Positions 1-8,521 of a stretch of DNA of 64,000 nucleotides are shown here, piece after piece. The stretch is from Labrenzia sp. THAF82 (GTDB taxonomy: Bacteria > Pseudomonadota > Alphaproteobacteria > Rhizobiales > Stappiaceae), in contig NZ_CP045354.1 in assembly GCF_009363435.1 (NCBI RefSeq), positions 3,996,501 to 4,060,500 of the forward strand, in the 5' to 3' direction. Every line of letters begins with the position of its first letter. The first letter of the stretch is position 1. The position numbers were made by a program, and so were the translations under genes. The notes beneath the pieces are model-generated. The model had not been told where the DNA came from, ran no database searches, and saw only the letters and a list, made by a program, of their open reading frames with translations.

Positions 1-360
1 TGACGTTCCGGCATCAACAAGAACCAGCCGCTCACCGGTGTTGACCAGAAACGCGTTTACAGGGATGCGCAATGCTTCTCCCTCAATCATTGCGTCGCCG
101 CGGAGTCTCTCGCCTTCGCTGGCATCGTAGCCAACGACCAAGTCCGGGGTCACATCGAGATAACCGTCAAGCAGTGCAGTGATTTCGAAATCTCCGACCT
201 TGTATCGAAGTGCACCTGCCATCGGCGCTCCGGCCTTCGGAGCCGCTGCACTGGCCGGTGCAGACAAAACTGACATTCCCCCGGCTGCCGCGAGAGCCCC
301 GGCCCCGGCTGTGGCCCCAAGAAGTGAACGTCTGGAGAGAGAAAAACGAGAATTTGGCAT
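1..360 (-). CDS. MBL-fold metallo-hydrolase, Tat-exported (N-terminal 120 residues; 3' end outside window)
   Basis: The reverse strand is open from an ATG at 360 to the window edge. The N-terminus reads MPNSRFSLSRRSLLGATAG followed by an Ala/Gly-rich stretch ending near ASAAAP, a typical twin-arginine (SRRSLLG) signal peptide with cleavage around residue 38-40. The mature part continues with GDFEITALLDGYLDV and later NTGERLVLVDAGTS. That is the opening beta-sandwich of the metallo-beta-lactamase fold (the substrate-facing strand and the VDAG strand) seen in periplasmic MBL hydrolases; the HxHxDH metal motif would lie beyond the window. It is divergent from the LysR gene at 548, which is a candidate regulator. 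The substrate cannot be inferred. Confidence 0.8.
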   Translation of the reverse strand, partial: MPNSRFSLSRRSLLGATAGAGALAAAGGMSVLSAPASAAAPKAGAPMAGALRYKVGDFEITALLDGYLDVTPDLVVGYDASEGERLRGDAMIEGEALRIPVNAFLVNTGERLVLVDAGTS

Positions 361-547
361 GAACGCCTCCAGGCTCGACCTTAAGTGATTGGAATAGGAT
401 GGACACCCGGCATGATAGGAACCAACCGGGCTGTTCCATAAGTGTTTCATTCGCATGGTTTTTGAAGCCCCTGAAATCTTATAAAACTCATAAGCAGGAA
501 TTATATTAGAGACCTTGCCTGCCTCGAATTATTGGAAACACTGATCG

Positions 548-1474
548 ATGGAAAAAATAAGCGCGCTGACCGGGTTCGTCCATTCCGTCAAGCTGGGGAG
601 TTTTTCAGCCGCTGCGAAACACCTTGGCATTTCACAACCGGCTGTAAGCCAACAGATCCGTGGGCTGGAAGACCACCTTGGCACCAGATTGCTGAACCGG
701 ACTACGCGGCAATTGAGACTGACGGAGGCGGGAGAACGCTACTACGCCTATGCCCGCGATATTCTCGACCGCATTGCCGAAGCCGACCGGTCGGTTCAAA
801 GCGAAGAGGCACAGATGTCAGGTCCGCTATCGATCGGCCTGCCGTTGGGATTTTCTGAAAGTGTGCTGTCGGACTTTCTGATCCGGTTCAAGCAGAACCA
901 CCCGTCAATTCTACTCGACGTGTCGCTGTCCGACATCTTTGTCGATGTTATTCAGGAACGTTTGGATCTGGCCATTCGCATGGGAGAAATAAGCGACGAT
1001 AGATTGATTGTCCGAAAGCTAGGAACAGCACAAAGATGTCTGGTTGCTTCACCGGATTACCTTGACCGGCACGGACGCCCCCAACACCCCGCCGATCTGC
1101 CGGAACATGATTATCTGCTTTATCGCAACATCTCGACCGGCGACCGTGTCCCGTTCATCAGTACGATCGGCGAGCGACTTTCCGTACGCATTGTTCCATC
1201 GATGATTGTCAACAACACTGGCACGTTGCGACAAGCCGCCCTCGCCGGTCTTGGAATAACCCTTGCGAACCGATGGCTTATCGAGCCGCTTCTGCGTTCA
1301 GGCGAACTCGAACTGGTTTTGCCGGATTGGCAGTATCCGCCGCACCCCATTCATGCCGTTTATCCGTCGAACCGGTTCATCCCCTTGAAGGTTCGCCGGT
1401 TCGTCGACAGTCTGCAGACCTTCTTTGATCAACACGGCGCGTTCTCCAGTGGTTTGCCAATTGCGCATGGATAG
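548..1474 (+). CDS. LysR-family transcriptional regulator
   Basis: A 308-residue protein with an N-terminal winged helix-turn-helix (FSAAAKHLGISQPAVSQQI, residues about 18-36), a linker helix, and a LysR substrate-binding domain from about residue 90 (SIGLPLGFSESVLSDFL). Length is normal for the family. It resembles the subgroup that regulates adjacent oxidoreductases. It is transcribed away from the Tat-exported MBL hydrolase across about 190 bp, the classic LysR arrangement, so the hydrolase is its most likely target. The ATG at 548 places the HTH at the usual distance from the N-terminus. The effector is unknown. Confidence 0.9.
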   Translation: MEKISALTGFVHSVKLGSFSAAAKHLGISQPAVSQQIRGLEDHLGTRLLNRTTRQLRLTEAGERYYAYARDILDRIAEADRSVQSEEAQMSGPLSIGLPLGFSESVLSDFLIRFKQNHPSILLDVSLSDIFVDVIQERLDLAIRMGEISDDRLIVRKLGTAQRCLVASPDYLDRHGRPQHPADLPEHDYLLYRNISTGDRVPFISTIGERLSVRIVPSMIVNNTGTLRQAALAGLGITLANRWLIEPLLRSGELELVLPDWQYPPHPIHAVYPSNRFIPLKVRRFVDSLQTFFDQHGAFSSGLPIAHG

Positions 1475-1492
1475 TGCCGACATCATTCCTGT

Positions 1493-2140
1493 TCAGATTT
1501 CGTCGACAGCGACATACCAGGTCTCTTTCAGCGCTTCGGCTTCCCATTCCTTCCAGGCCTTCGTCTGTGTCATTGCTTCCGTATAGCGTCCAACGATTGG
1601 GTCTTCAGACAGTCCATATGTTGCAAATCGGCTGACCACTGGCGCATACATGGCGTCTGCTATCGAGAACGCCCCGAACAAAAACGGCCCATTGGATGCG
1701 TTGAGACATTCGCCCCAGATATCGACGATGCGCGCAACATCCGCCTTAACGGCGTCGTCGACATTCAACTCTTCAACCGGTCGGCGCATATTCATCGGGC
1801 AAGCTCCGCGCAGTGCGGAAAACCCTGAGTGCATTTCCGAACAAATTGCTCGCGCCATGGCGCGCTCAGCCTGATCGGCAGGCCACAATTCCTTCTCTGG
1901 ATAAAGTTCGGCCGCGTATTCCATGATGGCAAGGCTGTCCCAGACGGTCAGATCACCGTCCTTCAGCACCGGAACTTTCATGCTCGGCGAAAAAGCAGCA
2001 AATTCAGGATTGCCGTTGTCAAAATCAAACGGAACCAGGATTTCGCGAAAAGGAATATCTTTCTGCTTCAGGGCAATCCAGGGCCTGAATGACCAGGAGG
2101 AATAGTTCTTGTTTCCAATGAACAATTCAATCTCTGCCAT
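1493..2140 (-). CDS. Glutathione S-transferase family protein
   Basis: A 215-residue cytosolic GST. The N-terminal thioredoxin-like domain starts IELFIGNKNYSSWSFRPW, with the serine-type glutathione-activating motif (NYSSWS, about residues 12-17). The cis-proline segment KVPVLKDGD is at about 54-62 and the DSLAIMEYA glutathione-gamma-glutamyl contact at about 67-76. The rest is the all-helical C-terminal domain. The NYSSWS signature resembles bacterial GSTs of the YfcF/maleylacetoacetate-isomerase-like class. The start at 2140 has an AAGGAAAG ribosome-binding site. It ends 19 bp from the 3' end of the convergent LysR gene. The physiological substrate is unknown. Confidence 0.88.
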   Translation of the reverse strand: MAEIELFIGNKNYSSWSFRPWIALKQKDIPFREILVPFDFDNGNPEFAAFSPSMKVPVLKDGDLTVWDSLAIMEYAAELYPEKELWPADQAERAMARAICSEMHSGFSALRGACPMNMRRPVEELNVDDAVKADVARIVDIWGECLNASNGPFLFGAFSIADAMYAPVVSRFATYGLSEDPIVGRYTEAMTQTKAWKEWEAEALKETWYVAVDEI

Positions 2141-2685
2141 TTGGCTTTCCTTTCAAATTCGTCGTTCATTCAGTCTACCGGCAAGTCATAGTTAGGTGGC
2201 CGGATGGAGTTCGTACGATGCTGAGACTGGATATACAAATTCAAGAAGTTCATGAATTCGATGAAATTTCTTGATCTATTGACGAAAACTTCAAAAAATC
2301 TAATGAACTTTAGATTAAACGCCGAAATAATTTACGTATTGAAAAATTCATTTGCCGATTTTGGTTTTATACTTAAGAACTATGATTTTTCGTATTCAAT
2401 AAAAAGTATTCTGAGATTGGAGGGTTATCGCAACAACCGTTCCTCAGGCTTCAATAAGATGCGAACTTTCACTCACCATGCCAGCCATTGAGCAACAATT
2501 TTCCACAGCTTGACGCTGCTTTCCCTATCGGAATACACGCAGCAAGCGCGAAAAAGGCATGCCAACACTGTGTTTTTTTCACACACATGCTTGAAATTCA
2601 GTCTGAAGTGTATGGAATAGGGCCATCGGGCAAAAAGGCAGGAAGAACCTGTCTGCGCCGCGAAAAATGATTAGGGGAACTAAAT
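2141..2685. other. 545-bp intergenic region with an AT-rich core (about 2220-2420)
   Basis: No convincing gene is seen. Positions about 2220-2420 are far richer in A+T than the surroundings. An open frame of 79 codons (2252-2491, +) lies in it, with a Leu/Lys/Asn/Phe-rich translation unlike any family I recognise, so it is probably a composition artefact. Positions 2561-2592 form an imperfect stem (GCATG...CATGC with GTGT/ACAC inside around a T run). The promoter of the ABC importer at 2686 must lie here; its Shine-Dalgarno (AGGGGAAC) is visible at about 2672-2679. Confidence 0.5.
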
Positions 2686-3462
2686 ATGCGTGTATTGCGT
2701 ATGGCTGCGGCCGCCGTTGCAGTTCTGGCTGTTGTCGGTGGCGCTGAGGCGAAAGACTGGTCCAAGGTGCGCATCGGCACAGAAGGTGCTTACCCTCCGT
2801 TCAACTCGCTGACCGCTGACGGACAACTTGTCGGTTTCGATGTCGATATTGCAAAGGCGCTTTGCGAGGAAATGAAAGTCGAATGCGAATTCGTCACCCA
2901 GGACTGGGACGGAATGATCCCTGCTCTACAGGCTGGTAAATTCGATGCCGTCATTGCGTCCATGTCGATCACGGAAGAGCGCAAACAGAAGGTCGACTTC
3001 ACCAACAAGTATTACAACACTCCGCCGGCAATTGCGGTACCCAAAGATTCTGCAATCGCGGGTACGAGTGATGCTGACCTTAAAGGCGTAGCACTTGGTG
3101 CTCAGTCTTCCACGACGCACTCCAACTATGCTGAAGAAAAGCTCGGTTCTGCTGATCTGAAGCTCTACCCGACGCCGGACGAGTACAAGCTCGATGTAGC
3201 CAGCGGTCGTATCGACGCAGTGATTGACGATGTTGTCGTGCTTTCAGACTGGCTTGCGACCGACGACGGTGCCTGCTGCAAGATCCTCGGCACACTGACG
3301 CCGGATCCTGTGATCAACGGCGAAGGCGCTGGTATCGCGATCCGCAAGGATGACGGCGAGTTGAAGGAAATGTTCAACCAGGCCATCGAAGCCATTATTG
3401 CGAACGGCAAGTACCAGGAAATCAACGACAAGTACTTCACGTTCGACGTGTATGGCGGCTGA
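2686..3462 (+). CDS. Amino-acid ABC transporter periplasmic substrate-binding protein (LAO/octopine-type)
   Basis: A 258-residue family-3 solute-binding protein. The first 23 residues form a Sec signal (MRVLRMAAAAVAVLAVVGGAEA). The mature protein opens with RIGTEGAYPPFNSL, followed by GFDVDIAKALCEEM and the ligand-clamping segment DWDGMIPALQAGKFDAVIASM. This arrangement matches lysine/arginine/ornithine, histidine or opine binding proteins rather than glutamate or branched-chain binders. It is the first gene of an importer with the two permeases at 3592 and 4302. A strong stem-loop follows the stop at 3488-3515, which fits the usual higher expression of the binding protein. Exact ligand unknown. 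Confidence 0.9.
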   Translation: MRVLRMAAAAVAVLAVVGGAEAKDWSKVRIGTEGAYPPFNSLTADGQLVGFDVDIAKALCEEMKVECEFVTQDWDGMIPALQAGKFDAVIASMSITEERKQKVDFTNKYYNTPPAIAVPKDSAIAGTSDADLKGVALGAQSSTTHSNYAEEKLGSADLKLYPTPDEYKLDVASGRIDAVIDDVVVLSDWLATDDGACCKILGTLTPDPVINGEGAGIAIRKDDGELKEMFNQAIEAIIANGKYQEINDKYFTFDVYGG

Positions 3463-3487
3463 TTTTATTCTGGATTGATCGCTAAAT

Positions 3488-3515
3488 AAGCGCGGCGCGC
3501 TTGCGTGCCGCGCTT
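3488..3515 (+). terminator. Intercistronic stem-loop after the binding-protein gene
   Basis: AAGCGCGGC (3488-3496) pairs perfectly with GCCGCGCTT (3507-3515) around a 10-nt loop. It lies between the binding protein and the first permease and has no long T run. It is better read as an mRNA-stabilising or attenuating hairpin, common in ABC importer operons, than as a full stop. Confidence 0.6.
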
Positions 3516-3591
3516 TGCTGTAGGGTAATAGCCCACAGAAGGCCGGAGGGGCGGCCAACAACAACAACAAGACAGAAAGAAGCGCCGGCTC

Positions 3592-4305
3592 ATGAATGAA
3601 GCTTTGACGCTGCTATCGTTTGGGGAACAAGGCTGGGGCGACACTATCGCGCTCGGCGTCATGATAACGGTCGCATTGGCAATCTGTACCCTGCCCTTTG
3701 GCCTCATTCTCGGGTTTCTGATTGCTCTGGCAAAAAACTCTTCAGAACCCAGTCTGAAGCTCGCAGCCAATATCTACACGACAATTTTTCGCGGCCTGCC
3801 TGAACTCCTGACTCTGTTTCTTGTATATTTCGGTGTGCAGATTGGTATTCAGCAAGGACTTAAACTGCTCGGCTTCGATGTCTATTTCGAAGTGAATTCT
3901 TTCGTCGCCGGCATGGTCGCTCTTGCGCTGGTTTTTTCCTCCTACGCTTCTGAGGCATTTCTCTCCGCATTTCGAGGCATACCGCAAGGCCAGTATGAAG
4001 GTGGCTATGCTCTAGGCCTGTCCCGATATCGCACGATGACGCTTATCATTTTGCCTCAGCTTATCCGCCTTGCTCTTCCCGCGCTCAGCAATCTGTGGCT
4101 CATTCTTTTGAAAGAAACATCACTGGTATCGGTCATCGGTCTTGCCGACCTGATACGTGAATCCGGCATTGCGGCAAGGGTCACAAAAGAACCATTCCTG
4201 TTCTTCGGGCTCGCCTGTCTGATTTACCTCGTTTTGGCGATGATCTCGTCTGCAGGATTGAGCCGTGTCGAACGCTGGTCCAAACGGGGAGAGGCTTCAA
4301 GATGA
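3592..4305 (+). CDS. Amino-acid ABC transporter permease (HisQ/OccQ type)
   Basis: A 237-residue inner-membrane permease with about five hydrophobic segments. TIFRGLPELLTLFLVYFG at about residues 64-81 is the HisMQ-family start of the transmembrane core. The EAA loop that couples to the ATPase reads EGGYALGLSRYRTMTLIILP at about residues 128-147. It ends inside the start of the second permease (4-bp overlap ATGA), so translation is coupled. No ATP-binding subunit follows, so the pair must borrow one from elsewhere or the importer has been reduced. Confidence 0.9.
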   Translation: MNEALTLLSFGEQGWGDTIALGVMITVALAICTLPFGLILGFLIALAKNSSEPSLKLAANIYTTIFRGLPELLTLFLVYFGVQIGIQQGLKLLGFDVYFEVNSFVAGMVALALVFSSYASEAFLSAFRGIPQGQYEGGYALGLSRYRTMTLIILPQLIRLALPALSNLWLILLKETSLVSVIGLADLIRESGIAARVTKEPFLFFGLACLIYLVLAMISSAGLSRVERWSKRGEASR

Positions 4306-5129
4306 TTGCAGCCAGTCCCGAAACCGGCGCTAAACGCCCTCCAGCCCCGCCTCGCCCCTGGACAAATACGCGGATTTTTGGCAACGCGCTGATGGCCCTC
4401 TGGATCGTCGCAGGCGTGTCACTGGTCTGGTATCTGGGAACCAGTATAGCCAGCCCCTTTTTCCAGAAATACTGGCCCAAATACATCGATGGGTTTCTTG
4501 TAACCCTTCAAATCGTCAGTTTGTCGCTTCTCCTTGGAATGCTGCTGAGTGTGCCGGTCGCCTTTGCACGTTCTTCCAGTTGGAAGATATTTTCCGCACC
4601 CGCCTATGCATTCGTCTACTTCTTCCGCGGCACACCGCTTCTGGCTCAAACATTCCTGATCTACTATGGCGCTGGTTCCTTCAGGCCTGAGTTGGAAGCC
4701 ATCGGACTTTGGGGATTTTTCCGGGACGCGTTCAACTGCGTAATCTTTGCTTTCTCGTTGAACACATCTGCCTATCAGGCCGAAATTCTGCGGGGTTCGA
4801 TCCAAAACGTGGCCAAAGGCCAATGGGAGGGCGCCGCTGCGCTTGGCCTTTCCAAACCCGTGACCTTTTTCAAGATCATCCTGCCCCAGGCCTTGATGGT
4901 CGCCTTGCGCCCTTACGGCAACGAAATCATTTTGATGATCAAGGGGTCGGCTATTGCGTCCATCGTGACGATTTATGACATCATGGGCGAAACCCGGCGC
5001 GCCTATTCCCGCTCCTACGACTTCCAGGCCTACATTTGGGCCGCAGTGATCTATCTGATGATCGTCGAGACCTTGCGGAGAATCTGGGACAAGATCGAAG
5101 CCCGCCTCACACGCCACCTGAAACGCTGA
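4302..5129 (+). CDS. Amino-acid ABC transporter permease (HisM/OccM type)
   Basis: A 275-residue second permease. An N-terminal cytoplasmic extension rich in Pro (about 25 residues) precedes the first membrane segment. YFFRGTPLLAQTFLIYYG is the HisMQ core start, and the EAA loop is EGAAALGLSKPVTFFKIILP. It overlaps the stop of the first permease by 4 bp. With the binding protein at 2686 it forms the membrane channel of a polar amino-acid importer. A trans-sulfuration-type PLP enzyme follows 53 bp later on the same strand, suggesting the imported amino acid may be sulfur-containing or feed that enzyme. Confidence 0.9.
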   Translation: MIAASPETGAKRPPAPPRPWTNTRIFGNALMALWIVAGVSLVWYLGTSIASPFFQKYWPKYIDGFLVTLQIVSLSLLLGMLLSVPVAFARSSSWKIFSAPAYAFVYFFRGTPLLAQTFLIYYGAGSFRPELEAIGLWGFFRDAFNCVIFAFSLNTSAYQAEILRGSIQNVAKGQWEGAAALGLSKPVTFFKIILPQALMVALRPYGNEIILMIKGSAIASIVTIYDIMGETRRAYSRSYDFQAYIWAAVIYLMIVETLRRIWDKIEARLTRHLKR

Positions 5130-5182
5130 TTGCCGGCGTTTCGACCGGTTCTAACGCACCTTTTCCAAGAGGATTCCTCGTT

Positions 5183-6349
5183 ATGTCCGCGACCTTGCCC
5201 AAAGCTGAAGGCCTGCACCCTGATAGCCTGTTGGCTCATGCCGGGGGTGGCTTCGATCAAGCGACCGGTGCCGTTGTCCCGCCGATCCAGATGGCAACCA
5301 CATTTGTCAGGGACGAAGACTATGAACCTGTCAGCCCCGGTCACGTCTACAGCCGCGACGACAATTTGCTCTATCAGAAAACAGAAGGTTTGATCGCGGC
5401 GCTGGAAGGAGGGTCCGAGAGCCGTTTGTTCGCTTCAGGCATGGCGGCAGTGGCTGCGGTGGCACGTATCGTCAAACCCGGCGGCACGCTGCTGATACAA
5501 TCCAACATTTACTGGGGAACCACGCTGTTCTTGCGCAAACTATGCGCCCGCAACAAGGTGGCTTTGATTGAAGCAGACGCTGCCGACCTGCAGGCGTTCA
5601 CCGAGGAACTCTCCATTACCAAACCGGACCTTGTCTGGCTTGAGGTTCCGAGCAATCCGTTTTTGAAAGTCGCGGACATCAAAGCCATAGCGCAACAGTG
5701 CAGCCAGGCGGGTTCCGTTCTGGCGGTTGATGCGACCGCTGCAACTCCCTTGATCCTGAAACCACTGGACCTGGGTGCAGACCTTGTGATGCATTCAGCG
5801 ACGAAGGCACTGAATGGCCATTCTGACCTGCTGGGCGGTGTCGTGACCACAAAGGATGCTGCCTCAGAAAGCTGGACACTGATCAGCGAAGAACGAAAGC
5901 TTGCCGGTGCTGTTCTCGGCTCTTTCGAGACATGGCTGCTTCTGCGCGGTCTCAGGACGCTGTCCCTGCGGGTAGAGCGCATGAACAAGAACGCCATGGC
6001 AGTTGCAGACTTTCTGGCAACCCATCCACGGATCGAAGCGGTCCTCTATCCCGGCCTCAAGAGCCATCCTCAGCACGATCTCGCGAAATCGCAAATGCAA
6101 TCGGGTTTTGGGTCGCTTTTATCCTTGCAGGTCAAGGGTGGCAGGGAAGCTGCTCTGAGTGTTGCAGGAGCACTCGACCTCTTCCAGCGTGCAACTTCGC
6201 TTGGTGGTACGGAAAGCCTCGTTGAACATCGATTTACGATTGAGGGCCAAGGTTCCGGCATTCCGGAAAACCTGCTGCGGCTGTCCGTTGGAATTGAACA
6301 CGCAAATGATCTGATTTCCGACCTCGATCAGGCTCTGGCAGCACTCTAG
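5183..6349 (+). CDS. Cys/Met metabolism PLP-dependent enzyme (cystathionine gamma-synthase/lyase family)
   Basis: A 388-residue cytosolic fold-type I PLP enzyme. The ATG at 5183 is preceded by AAGAGGAT, and an in-frame extension further upstream would run into the permease gene. The substrate-side YSRDDN motif is near residue 57. The phosphate-binding SGMAAVAAV follows near residue 88, and the pyridoxal-binding lysine lies in HSATKALNGHSDLLGG near residue 200. These are the family signatures of cystathionine gamma-synthase, gamma-lyase, O-acylhomoserine sulfhydrylase and methionine gamma-lyase, which cannot be told apart here. Position behind an ABC importer suggests it processes the imported amino acid. 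It ends 9 bp from the convergent LysR gene. Confidence 0.88.
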   Translation: MSATLPKAEGLHPDSLLAHAGGGFDQATGAVVPPIQMATTFVRDEDYEPVSPGHVYSRDDNLLYQKTEGLIAALEGGSESRLFASGMAAVAAVARIVKPGGTLLIQSNIYWGTTLFLRKLCARNKVALIEADAADLQAFTEELSITKPDLVWLEVPSNPFLKVADIKAIAQQCSQAGSVLAVDATAATPLILKPLDLGADLVMHSATKALNGHSDLLGGVVTTKDAASESWTLISEERKLAGAVLGSFETWLLLRGLRTLSLRVERMNKNAMAVADFLATHPRIEAVLYPGLKSHPQHDLAKSQMQSGFGSLLSLQVKGGREAALSVAGALDLFQRATSLGGTESLVEHRFTIEGQGSGIPENLLRLSVGIEHANDLISDLDQALAAL

Positions 6350-6358
6350 GCCGATGTT

Positions 6359-7264
6359 CTAGCAAATGCTTTTGGACTGGTGTTCCTGCTCGGCCCGCAT
6401 GGTTCTGAGCCAACTCATGAACGCCTTCAAGGGGGGACGTTTTACGCCTGGCCTCGTTGCCATGTAGTATCCTGTCCCCTCATAGATGCTGCCCTCAATC
6501 AATATGACCAGATTTCCGGTCTCAAGGTCGGGCTCTACAAATGCGGTTGCAACAGCGGAAATACCGTCTCCCCTCCGCAGACCTTCCAGGACCATATAGC
6601 CGGGCATGTGGGTGACATTCAGCCTGCCACAAGGCACCTTGCCCTGTTTTTCCAACCACAGTTTCAGTTCGTTGCTGCCGTATTCCTGAAGCCAGGGAAA
6701 ATCCAAAATGTCTTCGGGTTTTTCGATCTTTCGATCCTTCACCAGACAACTTGCTCCGACGACCGCGAAATGCGTTTCCATAAAGAGCTCAGCTTCAATC
6801 CCCGGCCAGTCTCCATCGCCATACCGTATCGCCAGATCTGCACCGCCTGGTGTCAGTTCGACGACTTCCGGCGTTGGATTGAGCATCAATTCAATTTCAG
6901 GATGCTTCAACCGAAAATCATTGATCCTCGGCATTAGCCAGCTGACTGCAAAGGAAGGTGTTGTCGTTATGTGCAGCGGCCTTGCGGCATCGTCTTCAAG
7001 GAGCTCATCCACCGTTTCCTGAATTGCCTCAAACCCGCGTTTGAGACCGTTGAAAAGCAATTCTCCTTCCGGTGTCAAAGCAATGCCCCGGCCCTCCCGG
7101 ACAACCAATTGCTGACCCATGAAGGTTTCAAGACTGCGAACTTGCTGACTGATCGCCGCATGCGTGACATTCAGATCACGACCCGCAGCTGAGAGACTTT
7201 TTCGTTCCGCGACCGCAGTGAAGGCTTTCAACGCATTGAGGGGTGGAAGCGAGCGCCAGTCCAT
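6359..7264 (-). CDS. LysR-family transcriptional regulator (GcvA-like)
   Basis: A 301-residue LysR protein starting MDWRSLPPLNALKAFTAVAE, the N-terminal pattern of the GcvA/AmpR subgroup. The HTH (LSAAGRDLNVTHAAISQQV) is at about residues 24-42, followed by an effector domain opening PLHITTTPSFAVSWLMPR. A longer frame exists upstream (to 7327), but the ATG at 7264 gives the family-typical N-terminus. It is convergent with the PLP enzyme, 9 bp apart, and probably regulates that importer/enzyme operon or a distant target. Effector unknown. Confidence 0.88.
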   Translation of the reverse strand: MDWRSLPPLNALKAFTAVAERKSLSAAGRDLNVTHAAISQQVRSLETFMGQQLVVREGRGIALTPEGELLFNGLKRGFEAIQETVDELLEDDAARPLHITTTPSFAVSWLMPRINDFRLKHPEIELMLNPTPEVVELTPGGADLAIRYGDGDWPGIEAELFMETHFAVVGASCLVKDRKIEKPEDILDFPWLQEYGSNELKLWLEKQGKVPCGRLNVTHMPGYMVLEGLRRGDGISAVATAFVEPDLETGNLVILIEGSIYEGTGYYMATRPGVKRPPLKAFMSWLRTMRAEQEHQSKSIC

Positions 7265-7628
7265 ATGTAATTTTTCCTTACATATTAAAAATCTTCCTGA
7301 TTGGTAATTTGTACCAAAAAGCATCACTTTTCAACCAGTCACAACGATGAGGAGTTGTAAGCAGATGTTAAGTCTTCAAGTACAGAAGTTTCTCGATGCC
7401 AGTCGCTTCACATCCTACACACGACCCGATCCGAGAACACAGCAACACCTTGACCTTTCGGCAGCAAGGCATGGAATGCCTGCAAAGTTTTGGCAGCGCA
7501 GGCCCTATTGGCTCTGATGCATCCTGTTAGCTGACAGCAGGACGCAAATGGCCTAAAACCATGACGACTTGAATTTTAGCAAGGCCCGGCAGATTTGCCG
7601 GGCCTTCTCATGCAGAAGGAGCGTCTTC
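7265..7628. other. 364-bp spacer with a possible 50-codon ORF and a hairpin
   Basis: Between the GcvA-like gene (leftward) and the dehydrogenase (rightward). A 50-codon frame runs from an ATG at 7365 to a TGA at 7515-7517, preceded by GAGGAG at 7348-7353 and followed about 65 bp later by the strong hairpin at 7581-7606. The peptide (begins MLSLQVQKFLDASR, ends QRRPYWL) matches no family I know. It could equally be a small RNA or nothing. Confidence 0.3.
7581..7606 (+). terminator. 10-bp perfect hairpin upstream of the dehydrogenase gene
   Basis: AAGGCCCGGC (7581-7590) pairs with GCCGGGCCTT (7597-7606) around a 6-nt loop. It sits 22 bp before the GTG start at 7629. No clear coding gene ends upstream on this strand, so it may terminate a short leader transcript or act as a 5'-UTR element. 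Confidence 0.6.
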
Positions 7629-8510
7629 GTGGCAAAGGTTGCATTCATTGGTCTCGGTGTCATGGGCTATCCGATGGCCGGTTTCCTGAAAACCAAGGGA
7701 GGCCATGACGTTACGGTCTACAACCGCACAACTGCAAAGGCCGAAAAATGGGCGGCGGAATTTGGCGGACACGTTGCCCACACTCCCAAGGAAGCCGCCG
7801 AGGGATGCGATTTCATCTTCGCCTGCGTTGGTAATGATGATGATCTCAGGTCAGTAACAACCGGACCGGATGGTGCTTTTCACAGCCTTAAATCCGGAGC
7901 CGTTTTTGTCGACAACACAACCGCCTCGGCCGATGTTGCCCGCGAACTCTATGCTGCCGCGAACGAAAAAGGATGCGGTTTTATCGATGCACCGGTTTCC
8001 GGCGGCCAGGCAGGCGCGGAAAATGGCGTCCTGACAGTGATGTGCGGCGGTGATCAGGACGTGTTCGACAAAGCCAAGCCGGTCATTGATTGTTTTGCAA
8101 AGTCCGTTGGTCTCATGGGCGACAGCGGAGCAGGACAATTGACCAAGATGGTCAACCAGATCTGCATCGCGGGTCTTGTTCAGGGGCTCTCTGAAGCTAT
8201 CCATTTCGCCAAAAAGGCCGATCTCGACGTCGAAAAGGTCATCTCCGCGATCCGGGGTGGCGCAGCACAATCATGGCAAATGGAAAATCGCTGGCAAACA
8301 ATGAATGCTAGCGAATTCGAGTTTGGATTCGCAGTTGACTGGATGCGCAAAGACCTTGGCATCTGCCTGAGCACCGCAAATGAAACAGGTGCACGTCTGC
8401 CGGTTACCGCCCTTGTCGACCAGTTCTATGCCGAAATACAGGCAATGGGTGGCAATCGTTGGGACACGTCCAGCCTAATTGCGCGACTTGAAAATGCAGA
8501 CAAGAAGTAA
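7629..8510 (+). CDS. NAD(P)-dependent beta-hydroxyacid dehydrogenase (3-hydroxyisobutyrate dehydrogenase family)
   Basis: A 293-residue protein with the family's N-terminal Rossmann motif FIGLGVMGYPMAGFL starting about residue 5. The substrate-binding segment is DAPVSGGQAGAENGVLTVMCGG near residue 120, and the catalytic lysine lies in GQLTKMVNQI near residue 170. The C-terminal helical domain completes the fold. Members reduce or oxidise beta-hydroxyacids such as 3-hydroxyisobutyrate, tartronate semialdehyde or gamma-hydroxybutyrate. The GTG at 7629 is preferred over an upstream frame because the upstream part runs through the hairpin and the Rossmann motif starts immediately after it. An AlkD-like gene follows after 11 bp, possibly cotranscribed. 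Confidence 0.88.
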   Translation: MAKVAFIGLGVMGYPMAGFLKTKGGHDVTVYNRTTAKAEKWAAEFGGHVAHTPKEAAEGCDFIFACVGNDDDLRSVTTGPDGAFHSLKSGAVFVDNTTASADVARELYAAANEKGCGFIDAPVSGGQAGAENGVLTVMCGGDQDVFDKAKPVIDCFAKSVGLMGDSGAGQLTKMVNQICIAGLVQGLSEAIHFAKKADLDVEKVISAIRGGAAQSWQMENRWQTMNASEFEFGFAVDWMRKDLGICLSTANETGARLPVTALVDQFYAEIQAMGGNRWDTSSLIARLENADKK

Positions 8511-8521
8511 CGTCGGCTGAC

